In this document: positions 11,445-22,487 of the stretch, piece by piece
Position numbering within the stretch: the stretch's first letter is position 1
Layout: the number at the start of each line of letters is the position of its first letter
NCBI RefSeq assembly: GCF_901709675.1
Contig: NC_051099.1
Span: 9,498,501 to 9,562,500 of the forward strand
DNA: 64,000 nucleotides
Direction of reading: 5' to 3'
From: Syngnathus acus
Lineage: Eukaryota > Chordata > Actinopteri > Syngnathiformes > Syngnathidae
The notes under the pieces: generated by a model
What the model was told of the DNA's origin: nothing
The model's database searches: none
Seen by the model: only the letters and a program-made list of their open reading frames with translations
Made by a program: the position numbers and the translations under genes

Positions 11445-11993
11445 CAGTGGAGCCTCGGTTTTCAAACGTCCCGGTTCTCGAACAAATCGGTATTCGAACA
11501 AAAAATTCGAGATTTTTTTGCTTCGGATGTCGGACGAAATTCGGTTGTCGAACCTCGCGAGATGAGCCGAGAGGACCCGCATGCCAACTGACTCCGTTCG
11601 TTATTACGTTCTCGTTACCCTGAGGATTGCATCAACTATAATCATGCCTCCAAAGGAAGCAAGTGGGAGCAGTAAAGCCACCCTAAAACACAAAGACGCT
11701 CCTAAAGCAATGAGACAGTGAGCGCCCGGCGCGCTGCGGTTGCGCGATCAGACCAAATTAAGCTCCCTACGCACTGATATCCACTTAAATTTTGGAAAGT
11801 CCATTAGGACTTTAAAAATATTTTCTAAATTTTAGCGACCGCTCTGTTACAATAAAGCGACCAGCGCGGTGCCGTTGCGCGGTCGGCGGTGCGCTACGGT
11901 TGCGCGTTCGGCGGTGCGCTGCAGTTGCGCGATCGGACAAGATTAAGCTCCCTGCGGACTGATGTCCACTTACATTTTGGAAAGTACATCAGG
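11445..11993. mobile_element. Pogo-like element, family A, copy 2 (3' truncated)
   Basis: It begins after TA with CAGTGGAGCCTCGG and follows family A copy 1 without its two insertions, so it gives the empty sites for both. A GC-rich segment (GCGGTGCGCTRCGGTTGCGC) is partly duplicated in tandem. It stops near AAGTACATCAGG with no right inverted repeat. Confidence 0.75.
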
Positions 11994-12320
11994 TATAACT
12001 GCAACTGAGGCAGTATTTCAGCTCAAAGTATTTTTGTTCTTACCTATTAATGGTGATCAATGAGGCGGAACATTGTTCTGTGTCGTTTCACACGGACCCG
12101 TTTTAGTAACGGACCACCGGCGAAAATCTCCGCTAGGAAAAGCCAGTTTTTTCTAAGCTGTTGACTCGCCAAGTTATAGTTAAGTTTCATAAGCCTTACT
12201 AACCACCTCTCACGCCTGTATATGCAGCTAATAAGGTAATGAGGGTGACGTTTTTGTGTTGTTTCATTGCGGAAGTTTGCACCTTGTTTATCTGTAGCAT
12301 TGAAGCTTACGGCTAATATA
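11994..12320. other. No feature recognised
   Basis: AT-rich sequence of 327 bases between a truncated DNA element and a SINE fragment. Nothing coding or repeated is seen. Confidence 0.4.
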
Positions 12321-12371
12321 AAGTTAAAGAAAAAAGAAAAGTTAAAGTCCCAATGATCGTCACACACACAA
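12321..12371 (-). mobile_element. tRNA-type SINE (TTAAAG-tailed family), tail-end fragment
   Basis: TTAAAGTCCCAATGATCGTCA matches the tail-side part of the complete SINE at 41646-41957. It is cut by the LINE that follows. Confidence 0.6.
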
Positions 12372-14846
12372 AATCTGGCTGGGGTGAAGATTCCGAGATG
12401 TTATGTTCCATCAAGCTTCAAGGTCCAACACTACGAGTTACACCATTTCTGGAGGAAGTGCTGGAGAGCGCTCCTTCTGGGGACTCCATCGTTCTACAGG
12501 GTGACTTCAATGCTCACGTGGGCAATGACAGTGAGACCTGGAAGGGCGTGATTGGGAGGAACGGCCCCCCCGATCTGAACCCGAGCGGTGTTCTATTATT
12601 GGACTTCTGTGCTCGACACAGATTTTCTATAATGAACACCATGTTCAAGCATAAGGGTGTCCATGTGTGCACTTGGCACCAGGACACCCTAGGCCGCAGT
12701 TCGATGATCGACTTTGTAGTCGTGTCATCGGACTTGCGGCCGCATGTTTTGGACACTTGGGCGAAGAGAGGGGCGGAGCTGTCAACTGATCACCACCTGG
12801 TTGTGGGTTGGCTCCGATGGTGGGGGAAGATGCCGGTCCGACCTGGCAGACCCAAACGCTCTGTGAGGGTCTGCTGGGAACGTCGTGGCGGCAATCCCCG
12901 AACCCGCTGGTGGACACCGGCGGTAAGGGATGCCGCCAAGCTGAAGAAGGAGTCCTATCGGGCCGTTTTGGCCTGCGGGACTCCGGAGGCAGCTGACAGG
13001 TACCGGATGGCCAAGCGGAACGCGGCTTCGACGGTTGCTGAGGCAAAAACCCGGGCGTGGGAGGAGTTTGGCGAGGCCATGGAGAATGACTTCTGGACGG
13101 CTTCGAGGAAATTCTGGTCCACCATCCGGCGTCTCAGGAGGGGGAAGCAGTGCAACGTCAACACTGTTTACAGTGGAGATGGCGTGCTGCTGACCTCGAC
13201 TCGGGACGTCGTGTGTTGGTGGGGAGAATACTTCGAAGACCTCCTCAATTCCACCTACACGCCTTCCATTGTGGAAGCAGGGCCTGGGGACTCTGAGGCG
13301 GACTCTCCAATCTCTGGGGTCGAAGTCACTGAGGTAGTTAAAAAACTCCTCGGTGGCAAAGCCCCGGGGGTGGATGAGATCCGCCCGGATTTCTTAAGGG
13401 CTCTGGATGTTGTGGGGCGGTCATGGCTGACACGTCTCTACAACATTGCGTGGACATCGGGGACAGTGCCTCTGGATTGGCAGACTGGGGTGGTGGTTCC
13501 CCTCTTTAAGAAGGGGGACCGGAGGGTGTGTTCCAATTACAGGGGAATTACACTCCTCAGCCTCCCTGGTAAGGTCTATTCAGGGGTGCTGGAGAGGAGG
13601 GTCCGTCGGGAGGTCGAACCTCGGATTCAGGAGGAACAGTGTGGCTTTTGTCCTGACCGTGGAACAGTGGACCAGCTCTTCACCCTCAGCAGGATCCTCG
13701 AGGGTGCATGGGAGTTCGCCCAACCAGTCCACATCTGTTTTGTGGACTTGGAGAAGGCGTTCGACCGTGTCCCTCGGGAGGTTCTGTGGGGGGTGCTTTG
13801 GGAGTACGGGGTACCGAGCCAACTGATAAGGGCGGTTAGGTCCCTGTATCACCGATGCCAGAGTTTGGTCCGCATTTCCGGCAGTAAGTCGGATTCGTTC
13901 CCAGTGAGGGTTGGACTCCGCCAAGGCTGCCCTTTGTCACCGATTCTGTTCATAATTTTTATGGACAGAATTTCTAGGCGCAGCCGAGGCGTTGAGGGGG
14001 TCCGGTTTGGGGACCTCAGCATCGCGTCTCTGCTTTTTGCAGACGACGTGGTGCTGTTGGCTTCTTCATGCCGTGATCTCCAGCTCTCACTGGAGCGGCT
14101 CGCAGCCAAGTGTGAAGCGGTCGGGATGAGGGTCAGCACCTCCAAATCCGAGTCCATGGTCCTCAATCGGAAAAGGGTGGAATGCCCTCTCCGGATCGGG
14201 GATGAGATCCTGCCCCAAGTGGAGGAGTTTAAGTATCTTGGGGTCTTGTTCACGAGTGAGGGGAGGATGGAGCGCGAGATTGACAGGCGGATCGGTGCAG
14301 CGTCGGCAGTAATGCGGATTCTGTACCGGTCCGTTGTGGTAAAGAGAGAGCTGAGCCAAAAGGCAAAGCTCTCAATTTACCGGTCGATTTACGCTCCTAC
14401 CCTCACCTATGGTCACGAGCTATGGGTCGTGACCGAAAGAACGAGATCCCGGATACAAGTGGCCGAAATGAGTTTTCTCCGCAGGATGTCCGGGCTCTCC
14501 CTGAGAGATAGGGTGTGAAGTTTGGTCATCCGGGAGAGACTCGGAGTAGAGTCGCTACTCCTCCACGTTGAGAGGAGCCAGATGAGGTGGCTAGGGCATC
14601 TCATCAGGATGCCTCCTGGACGCCTCCCTGGGGAGGTGTTCCGGGCATGTCCCAACGGTAGGAGACCCCGGGGACGACCCAGGACGCGCTGGAGAGACTA
14701 TGTCTCTCGGCTGGCCTGGGAACGCCTTGGGATCCCCCGGGAGGAGCTGGATGAAGTGGCTGGGGAGAGGGAAGTCTGGGAGTCCCTCCTGAAGCTGCTG
14801 CCCCCGCGACCCGACCCCGGATAAGCGGAAGAAGATGGATGGAAGT
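12372..14846 (+). mobile_element. RTE/I-like LINE, 5'-truncated, one nonsense codon
   Basis: One long frame (about 12353-14824) encodes the C-terminal part of an AP-like endonuclease ([14 protein letters not shown], then [11 protein letters not shown]) and a reverse transcriptase with the catalytic block FADDVV near 14035, followed by the nicking and maturation-type tail LGHLIRMPPGRLPGE. This type is very common in fish and resembles the craniofacial-development-protein-2-like frames. The 5' end of the endonuclease is missing. A TGA at 14516 interrupts an otherwise continuous frame, so it is inactive. The 3' end GAAGATGGATGG fits the short GGAT tail of the family. Confidence 0.85.
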
Positions 14847-14879
14847 CTCACACGGTCCCTCTGCTTTAGGTGACCAGAA

Positions 14880-15981
14880 TGTTATCAATAACAACAGTTC
14901 AAGATAAAAATTGCTCGTGATTGTTGAGCCGTTGGGGGCTTGGCACGCCCACTGGTGGAGGGTGAGCACAATTCTCACCCCCTTCGCAGCTCTGCTCCGT
15001 CCAGGGAGAACTTGGAAATATCTGCCGCGTGGTCGTTGTCTTCAGTGGCTCAGGGTGGACTACTTGGCCACCAAGGGGGGAGAGGATTATTCTGCCTCCG
15101 TTTGAACTGGGGGCGGGGACGCTGTCGATGGCGGATCTGGTTCCTTGCAGGAACCCTTCACTGGGGCGCACTGGGACAGATGATACCACGTATCTCCAGC
15201 AATTCTGAGTCCTTACTTCACGTGCTCCTCTTTTTAATGTTTTGGTTGCCCTGGTTACAGAGGCGTTGCTACACTAAAGGGAGGGGAGATTGTGTCTGTA
15301 GCAACGCTGATTAGCTAAGGAATGTAGTGTGGTGTGAATTAGCACTTCATTGTCGGCCCGTGACCCCCGCAGAATTTGTCCTCTTTCCTCAACCAGCTGT
15401 CTTCCCCCATGGTTGGCTGACTCGTCCTCGAGTGTGATCAGATAACTTGAATTGCCGCTTTCCTGTGGAACAATGCAACTAAACCTTTGCTAACTTTATC
15501 TACTTGGTAAATTAACACACAATAATAATGAGTAACTTGTCCTAAACACTTCAACACACATTAAGTAAATGAATGTGAGGTAACTGGTATGCAGTTCCTT
15601 AAACAAACATTGAGTAAATATGGGATAACTTGTATGCAACTACTTCAAACTGTATATAACACTTAACAAAGAAAACCAGTTCTGATCAACAACAATCTAT
15701 GAACCAAACCTACGGTTAACTAAAAGGAATGAAGTTTCTTTGAACCAAATAAGAACAATTCGCCTATGCAAATAAGCTCTGCTCATTGTTAGTGAAGGCC
15801 TCTTACAGGAACAAAAACACACAGACAACATAAGGACAGGAAGGATACATATGGCTGACAGGGATCAAAAGACATCCCTGTCACTAAAGAGGAAGAACCT
15901 AGATAAAAGGAAAATCATAAACTCGTAAAGACAAGGCCTCCAGGTCTGGCAGGCCAAGGCTTCACTTAAATTATTCCAACA
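14880..15981 (-). mobile_element. Probable retroviral LTR (3' LTR of the env remnant)
   Basis: Read on the - strand, the env remnant is followed by a polypurine tract (CAGGAGGGAAA, 15982-15992) and immediately by TGTTGGAATAA..., ending 1102 bases later in ...TTGATAACA, i.e. TG...CA. A TATA-like TTATATACAG lies at about 15650 on the - strand. No second LTR is in the window, so the boundaries are inferred from the tract and the TG/CA ends only. Confidence 0.45.
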
Positions 15982-16117
15982 TTTCCCTCCTGTTTATCAC
16001 ATATTTGCTCAATTTTTACATTACCAAAAACAACCACTTCTCTCGATTTTCAGTTGTCGGATCACAAGTATGAGCACAAATAAGTTTACACCAAAAAGGA
16101 TAAATGTTGCGACATCA

Positions 16118-16725
16118 TCATTCGGAAACACACAGATCTGGGAAAAAGTCTGTAAACTCAAGTGCAAAAATTGCATCATCATCATCGTTATCATCAACAT
16201 GCTGGCGTTCAGACATTAGGCATACCCGGGCCATCTTGTCTTCCATGGGCGATATTGCTGTAGTGATGAGACGATTAAACAGAGCACGCAGACATGCAAT
16301 ACAACAACATCCACACAAGGTGAGTATAGCAGTAATTGAGGACACAAGGGCTTTATACTTCCCAAAAGCAGTCATGCACTTGTAGTGCTCTTTCATCCTC
16401 GTGTTGAGGGATTGCAAGCTTGCAATCGCCTTCGTCAGGCTCCCATCAGGGGCGGTGTCGTTCTGGATGAAGGTGCAGCATTGTTCCCTGAACATTGCGC
16501 AGACCCTTCCTTTCTCAGACAACAACATAACAAGAGCATTGCGGTTCTGGATTGACATTAGGGAAGGCGTGGCTAGCTGTTCGTGCACTGCCTCAAGTTC
16601 CGCTTGTGTCCGTTTGCCCAATTTCTGCATGTTGCAATGGATGTAATTTATCCTGTCAACGTTCTTGTTCATCGTACACCAGCAGCAAATGGAGGACTCC
16701 CATCCCGCTGCAATTTGGTCAATTA
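16118..16725 (-). pseudogene. env: Endogenous retrovirus env, transmembrane-subunit remnant
   Basis: On the - strand the frame contains a heptad-rich ectodomain, the gammaretrovirus-type C-x6-CC motif (CAMFREQCC) preceded by the conserved helix region, a long hydrophobic cysteine-rich anchor (about residues 107-140 of the 184-residue ATG frame) and an acidic cytoplasmic tail. This is the fusion (TM) subunit of a fish gamma/epsilon-like envelope, related in type to the percomorph env genes. The frame stays open a little upstream of the first ATG. The surface subunit, pol and gag are missing, because a pogo-like element replaces them from 16932. An old insertion that cannot make virus. Confidence 0.8.
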
Positions 16726-16931
16726 ATTCTTATCAATCAGGAACTCATCTGGGGACTCAAATTGCATCAATTTCAGTCAGATCATTGTCGCCTCTCAAAT
16801 TTAAAAACATTTTGTTTTTTTCCAGCTTTTTCCCAGATCTTGGCATGTCGAAACATATACAATTTTGGTTGACTACATTCTCTAAAAGCAATGGTTTCTT
16901 TTCTTTTTTTTTTTTCTCTCAACGGATATCA

Positions 16932-18830
16932 CCGTAATTTTCCATGTATAATACGCCCCATGTATAATACGCACCCTAAAAATGGCATGTCAATGCTGGA
17001 AAAAAGCCTGTACCCATGTATAATACGCACCCAAATTTTGCCTCTTACTTAAGTCCGTAAACGTAAAATTATTTCAGAAAAAAGATCATCTTTGGGAACA
17101 ACCGGATGTTATTCTGCCGGTCAGTATCACTGCGCATGCAGTAGCAAACTCGATAGCGAAGAAATATGTGAGACTCTCAACGGGATCACCAATATTTGAG
17201 TGATGTTCCAGTTATTTATCACAATTATTTATTATTATAATAATAATACATATAATATATATAATAATTATTTATTTATTATTCACAATTGTCATGGTGA
17301 TCTTTCTGGTGATTTCTTAACTAGGCTGGATGTATTTTTTTTGTTGGCGTTGATTTCTCCGACTGCCCAGAAAGGCACCACCGCGATCAGTTAGGTTAAA
17401 ATGAAGAGAGAGGAAAGTGACGTGCGGACATGTGAAAAAGGCGGCTCTGTATGGGAGAGAAGTTGAAGAGGAATAAAAACACCCTTAGAAACCAAAAATT
17501 GCCCCTCGTCGTGACTCGGAGCCGCAACAAATGTTTCGGATTTGTGTAGGGTACATTGTGACAGCAAACGAGCAGGTGATCGAGCAAGCGTCTGATACGA
17601 GAGCATTGTGTTCGTATGGAGCGTGTTTGAAGTGAACAGCAGAGAAGAAAGGAACACGGCAAAGTGTTGTGAAATAAAACATTACCTGTTATACGCATTT
17701 AGGTAGAGAACTGAAGTCTCGCTCTTTATATAGCTGACGTGTCTTGCGCATCCGTTCTGCGCATCTGTAATGGCGGCCTCCGTATGATATCCGGTTTGCG
17801 ATGGAGATTAAAAAACAAACAATATTTGACAATAACACACCATCAAGGATTGCACCATCGCATCAAACGATGTGTCGTCAATTATGAATTTTACTGACTA
17901 AGTGTGTTGGGCAGGATGGCTGAATGCGATGCGCGATTGACAACAAACATAGGTAGAGAACTGAACTCTCGCTCTTTATATAGCTGACGTGTCTTGCGCA
18001 TCCGTTCTGCGCATCTGTAATGGCGGCCTCCGTATGATATCCGGTTTGCGATGGAGATTAAAAAACAAACAATATTTGACAATAACACACCATCAAGGAT
18101 TGCACCATCGCATCAAACGATGTGTCGTCAATTATGAATTTTACTGACTAAGTGTGTTGGGCAGGATGGCTGAATGCGATGCGCGATTGACAACAAACAT
18201 AGGTAGAGAACTGAACTCTCGCTCTTTATATAGCTGATGTGTCTTGCGCATCCGTTCTGCGCATCTGTAATGGCGGCCTCCGTATGATATCCGGTTTGCG
18301 ATGGAGATTAAAAAACAAACAATATTTGACAATAACACACCATCAAGGATTGCACCATCGCATCAAACGATGTGTCGTCAATTATGAATTTTACTGACTG
18401 TGTTGGGCAGGATGGCTGAATGCGATGCGCGATTGACAACAAACATAGGTAGAGAACTGAACTCTCGCTCTTTATATAGCTGATGTGTCTTGCGCATCCG
18501 TTCTGCGCATCTGTAATGGCGGCCTCCGTATGATATCCGGTTTGCGATGGAGATTAAAAAACAAACAATATTTGACAATAACACACCATCGAGGATTGCA
18601 CCATCGCATCAAACGATGTGTCGTCAATTATGAATTTTACTGACTAAGTGTGTTGGGCAGGATGGCTGAATGCGATGCGCGATTGACAACAAACAAGAAG
18701 CAAGGTGATTTCAAGTTTTATTTCGAGGGAGATTTTCTTCAAAAATTGTTGTACCCATGTATAATGCACACCCCAGATTTTAGGACAATAAATTAGTTAA
18801 GTTTTGCGCATTATACATGGAAAAAGACGG
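16932..18830 (-). mobile_element. Pogo-like element, family B, copy 3, with amplified promoter region
   Basis: Starts CCGTAATTTTCCATGTATAA and ends TTATACATGGAAAAAGACGG; the right flank is TA. Relative to copy 2 it is reversed, so its promoter region reads on the - strand. It contains no transposase. The middle carries four tandem 250-bp units (17701-18696). Confidence 0.85.
17701..18696 (-). repeat. Four tandem ~250-bp promoter-like monomers
   Basis: Units start at 17701, 17951, 18201 and 18447 with AGGTAGAGAACTGAA and are nearly identical; the third lacks four bases (AAGT). On the - strand each has CACGTCAGC (CRE-like; CACATCAGC in units 3 and 4) followed by a TATATAAAGAGCG TATA-like box. 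This is the same stretch that precedes the transposase start codon in copy 2 (3540-3596). The arrangement resembles monomer arrays in front of some mobile elements. Confidence 0.85.
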
Positions 18831-19018
<188 letters not shown>

Positions 19019-19140
19019 CGTTGCAATTAGACAAATGAGATGAGCTCATTGTCTGTTTCCTGGGTCGTCCCCGGGCCCCCCTGTCTGCGGGACATGCACA
19101 GAACACCTCACTACGAATGTGTCCAGGAAGCATCTTCACC
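19019..19140 (-). mobile_element. Reversed LINE 3' fragment (RTE/I-like)
   Basis: Read on the - strand, it encodes MLPGHIRSEVFCACPA and RGRPRKQ, matching the RMPPGRLPGEVFRACPN / RGRPRTRW tail of the LINE at 12372-14846. Only this short fragment remains. Confidence 0.6.
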
Positions 19141-19178
19141 AGGCATCTTCTTAAAATTTGAATTTAATATTGTTTTCT

Positions 19179-19545
19179 GGGCGGCTCGGTGGCGCACTGG
19201 GTAGCACGTCCGCCTCACAGTTAGGAGGGTGCGGGTTCGATTCCACCTCCGGCCCTCCCTGTGTGGAGTTTGCATGTTCTCCCCGGGCCCGCGTGGGTTT
19301 TCTCCGGGCACTCCGGTTTCCTCCCACATCCCAAAAACATGCTTGGTAGGCCGATTGAAGACTCCAAATTGTCCCTGGGTGTGAGTGCGAGTGCAAATGG
19401 TTGTTTGTCTCTGTGTGCCCTGCGATTGGCTGGCAACCGGTTCGGGGTGTCCCCCGCCTACTGCCCGATGACGGCTGGGATAGGCTCCAGCACTCCCGCG
19501 ACCCCCGTGGGGACTAAGCGGTTCAGAAAATGGATGGATGGATGG
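19179..19545 (+). mobile_element. tRNA-derived SINE, full length, with 12-bp target duplication
   Basis: A tRNA-like head carries GTGGCGCACTGGGTAGC (A-box region) and GGTTCGATTCC (perfect B box), so polymerase III transcription is expected. The body and a (GGAT)n tail follow. Both flanks are ATATTGTTTTCT (19167-19178 and 19546-19557). This SINE type is abundant in fish; a truncated copy lies at 51995-52225. Confidence 0.92.
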
Positions 19546-19631
19546 ATATTGTTTTCTATGTATTGCACTTACACAGCTGTACATATGTCCACGAATACAT
19601 GATGAACATATTTCTTAGTATTTAATCTTAC

Positions 19632-19886
19632 CAGCTCCATGGTCAGGGATGTAATGGTTGCTGGGACATGATAGTCGGTTTGGCATCACCATGCTCTTAA
19701 GGGCTGGGCTGCCAGGCTTACTGGTGTCTTGACTCTCATTCTTGTCTGTCTGTGTGCAGCTATCCCTGCTGCCTGTCTTAGAGTGAACTGCTGTAGTAAG
19801 TGTCAAAGGAACTACCGAAGGATAACGATTCACCACCTGACGGGAGGGGCACAATTCGTCAGTCACAGTGAGAAGGCGGAAGTAAT
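19632..19886 (-). CDS. amot: amot coding exon (conserved HSKTGSRD...TQT block)
   Basis: Acceptor CTCTCCCCAG precedes 19886 and donor GTAAGA follows 19632; phase 1 in and out agrees with the exon at 44668-44900. The frame contains AVHSKTGSRDSCTQTDKNES, which matches the conserved post-coiled-coil region of vertebrate angiomotin better than AMOTL1 (which has HAKHGSRDGSTQTE). The final exon with the PDZ-binding C terminus was not found at lower coordinates. On the + strand the same bases read like a cysteine-rich secreted peptide, but that is antisense to this exon. Confidence 0.82.
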
Positions 19887-20211
19887 CTGGGGAGAGGACG
19901 CTGGTGCTGATAGAGAGTTAAACAATGCCCTTAACTTTGATGTCTATTGTTATGCAAATGAGGCAGGTGGATGCACTACCCCCATGATACCGCTAGGGGG
20001 CGTTGCAGGTGTTTTCGTTATGTAAATGTTGCAGGTGTCTTCGTTGTTATGTAAAAGATGCAGGTGTCTTCGTTGTTATGTAAAAGATGCAGGTGTATGT
20101 CTATTGTTTTGTAAATGTTGTAGGGGGTGCACTGTCACCATGATACCGCTAGGGGGCGCTATCTTGGTGTTACGGTGAGGGGGGCATGTACAGGTGTGTT
20201 TTTAAGGGGTG

Positions 20212-20247
20212 AGGGGTGGACCTACTGCTGGTATATTTAAGGTGGGG
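20212..20247 (+). promoter_or_regulatory. Duplicated promoter-like block, distal copy
   Basis: Thirty-six bases with TATA-like GGTATATTTAAGG, identical to 21465-21500. Only about 25 codons of unrelated open frame follow, so it may be a relic or part of the terminal repeat. Confidence 0.5.
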
Positions 20248-20699
20248 TTATTTGGGAAGACACGCCAGCACATGAGCTCTGATCAGAGAGTGCGTCAAAA
20301 AGTTGGAGAGCGTCAAGAATTGTTTGTCATCTATGTCAGCAAATACAGTTATATCTGCATGATATTACATACACATTACATCATGTTTTATATGATAATC
20401 TTAGTGTATTATTATTATTATTATTATTATTATACCAGTATAAATAGTAGCATGACTTGCCTTTAACCATCTCCATATCGACAGATGTGTTTTTTTTTTT
20501 TTTTTTTTTTTTTTTTTGCAAATGACGTAGAGGGTGCAATGTCACCAAGATAACGCCAGGGGGCGCTGTAAGGTGCTTTGGTGAGGGGGGCGTGTCCAGG
20601 TGTTTTTTGTTTTTTTTTTGCAAATGACGTAGGGGGTGCAATGTCACCAAGATAACGCCAGGGGGGTGTTGTAAGGTGCTTTGGTGAGGGAGTGTGTCC

Positions 20700-20733
<34 letters not shown>

Positions 20734-20895
20734 GAGACTGAAGATCAGAATTACAGTCAAAGGTGCTATGTTGGGGCATGTTTGAAGATTACAATTACAA
20801 TCAGTGTTGAAACATGTTGGAACATGTCTGAAGATTACAATTACAGTCAGAGTTGACCCTACGTAAAATATGTCAGAGGGCGCGTTGTAGTTTTT

Positions 20896-20944
<49 letters not shown>

Positions 20945-21464
20945 CAGGACAAGAAGAGAAAGATTAGAATTGCAATAAAGGTGTTATGTTGAAACATATT
21001 CAAGTGTAGTTTTTAGAGAGAAAGATCAAGACAAAATGTCTGATGATTATAATTGTAATCAGAGCTGAAGCATTAGCACAGGTGTTTTTTTCTAGAAGCG
21101 GTCAGGACGAGAAGAACAAGATTAGTATATACAGATTTCTGAAGAAGCATTCACAAAACAACGACTCTGAAACTGCAGATTACAATTACAATCAGTGTTG
21201 AAGCATTCGCACAGGTGTTGGTTTTTAGAAGCGCTCAGGACAAGAAGAACAAGATTTGAGTTTCACAAAGACAACGACTCTGTGTCAACAGGCATGTCTG
21301 GTTTTTTAGGAGAGGTCAAGGGCAAGAGGGGGAAGACAGTCGAAGGCCTCTGAAAGCCTTATATTTCAGTAAATTTTGTATGCTACATTTTGTTTAGATA
21401 GTTTTAGGAAAGTAGTCTAACATGTCCTGAGTAAAACACGTGACAAAGGTGTGGTTTTAAGGAA

Positions 21465-21500
21465 AGGGGTGGACCTACTGCTGGTATATTTAAGGTGGGG
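21465..21500 (+). promoter_or_regulatory. Promoter-like block before the first Polinton gene
   Basis: GGACCTACTGCTGG then TATATTTAAGGTGGGG, about 75 bases upstream of the start codon at 21572. The TATA-like element and its spacing suit a transcription start near 21510-21520. Confidence 0.55.
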
Positions 21501-21571
21501 TGCATTGAGCGACGAGCTTAAAAAGCTAAGCTAAAGCAGCGGTGTTAAACTGTAAACTTGAAGCTTAAATC

Positions 21572-22210
21572 ATGATAGCCGAAACACCTATTAGTATTCA
21601 TTTTAGCCGTTTAGGCGGTTTGTTGGACGCTCCTAAAAAAAAACATTTGTACCTAAAACGTATGCAGCAGCCTCCTACAGAAAAACTTGAGCAGAACTGG
21701 GACCTGACAACGGAGACACTCTGGGGATTTAGATTTTTTTATGAAATCGGGGAGCTTTTTTTCTTCATGAAAAACCGAGAAACATCTGGACCAAACAACG
21801 ATTCTGACCCAACCAGCACGTATGGTTTGTTGAATTCCAATGACTGGGGTGTGATAAGCCAACTCCTACCCCAGGTTTTGACTGAATTTCTAGATGAATA
21901 CGGCATCCAAGGCGAGTTGAACATAACCTGGGTTTCGCGAATTACGGTTAGCGGGAAATGTTTTCTACGACTTAAAGTTTCTCCTCAAACTACTGATGGA
22001 GCAGAAGATGGCGAGCTAATCGAGCTACTGTATCTGACGCTAGAAGTGTTTAATAGTGAATGTGGGGTTTTCCAGACAATAATCAACGTACCGTTAGCAG
22101 AGTGGCTTGAAAGACTGCAGGCATTTGGTGACAGTATTACAAAACTTTTTGTAGATAGCCGTGTTTGGATAAACACCATTGGAGCTAAACGTAAATTGAC
22201 TTTAGACTAG
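21572..22210 (+). CDS. Polinton accessory protein, 212 aa, unknown function
   Basis: First gene of the rightward unit. The ATG at 21572 lies about 75 bases after a TATA-like block. The protein is mixed alpha/beta in composition, with tryptophans at scattered sites, a hydrophobic helix-like segment rich in phenylalanine (about 50-67), a helical stretch WGVISQLLPQVLTEFLDEYG (about 93-112), a beta-rich middle and a basic end (AKRKL). There is no signal peptide and no cysteine cluster. I do not recognise the family. Its position next to the terminus is where Mavericks and adintoviruses carry variable host-interaction genes, so such a role is possible but unproven. Confidence 0.75.
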   Translation: MIAETPISIHFSRLGGLLDAPKKKHLYLKRMQQPPTEKLEQNWDLTTETLWGFRFFYEIGELFFFMKNRETSGPNNDSDPTSTYGLLNSNDWGVISQLLPQVLTEFLDEYGIQGELNITWVSRITVSGKCFLRLKVSPQTTDGAEDGELIELLYLTLEVFNSECGVFQTIINVPLAEWLERLQAFGDSITKLFVDSRVWINTIGAKRKLTLD

Positions 22211-22215
22211 CCTCA

Positions 22216-22233
22216 CTAAAAACACACGCACAC

Positions 22234-22295
<62 letters not shown>

Positions 22296-22487
22296 ACACT
22301 CTTTTCTTTTTTTTTTTTACGACTACCACCGAAACTGGGGAGGAGGGTGTAACTATTAGCATCTAGGGGAGGGGGTTGTAATCATTAGGACATCTCTGTA
22401 TAAGAGGAGGCAGCTTCTAGCACACGGCCCCTCAGCCCCTCATACCTGAAGTCCAGAGAGAGAGAGAGAGAGAGAGAGATCGACAAC
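22216..22487 (+). promoter_or_regulatory. CA and GA repeats with TATA-like box before the 444-aa gene
   Basis: A (CA)n run (about 22220-22290), T-run and GA run (22453-22479) surround CTGTATAAGAGG (about 22395), a TATA-like box about 90 bases before the ATG at 22488. Promoter function is inferred from position only. Confidence 0.45.

Larger units (their letters stand above)
19930..21571. repeat. Repeat-rich left terminal region of the Polinton
   Basis: No gene. It contains duplicated blocks: GATACCGCTAGGGGGCG (19986, 20141), CTTCGTTGTTATGTAAAAGA (20040, 20069), TGCAATGTCACCAAGATAAC (20536, 20636) and several diverged units with GATTACAATTACA and CAGGACAAGAAGA (20790-21260). There is also a GA run (20897-20941), long T runs (20489-20517, 20702-20731) and ATT repeats. 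Long, tandem-rich termini are usual for Mavericks. A 29-base piece is identical to part of the element's own protease gene (see findings). Confidence 0.65.

Noticed and set aside
17891-18584. Three repeated 65-68-codon frames in a row
   Set aside because: They are the same non-coding promoter-like monomer translated three times; no homology, and the frame is lost where four bases differ.
19729-20025. + strand frame resembling a CC-chemokine-like secreted peptide (signal-like start, CLRVNCCSKC)
   Set aside because: The - strand of the same bases encodes the conserved HSKTGSRD amot block with matching splice phases, so the cysteine-rich reading is antisense.
21572-22210. Bcl-2-like anti-apoptotic protein, as reported in some adintoviruses
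   Set aside because: No BH1 NWGR-type motif or matching helix order is visible.
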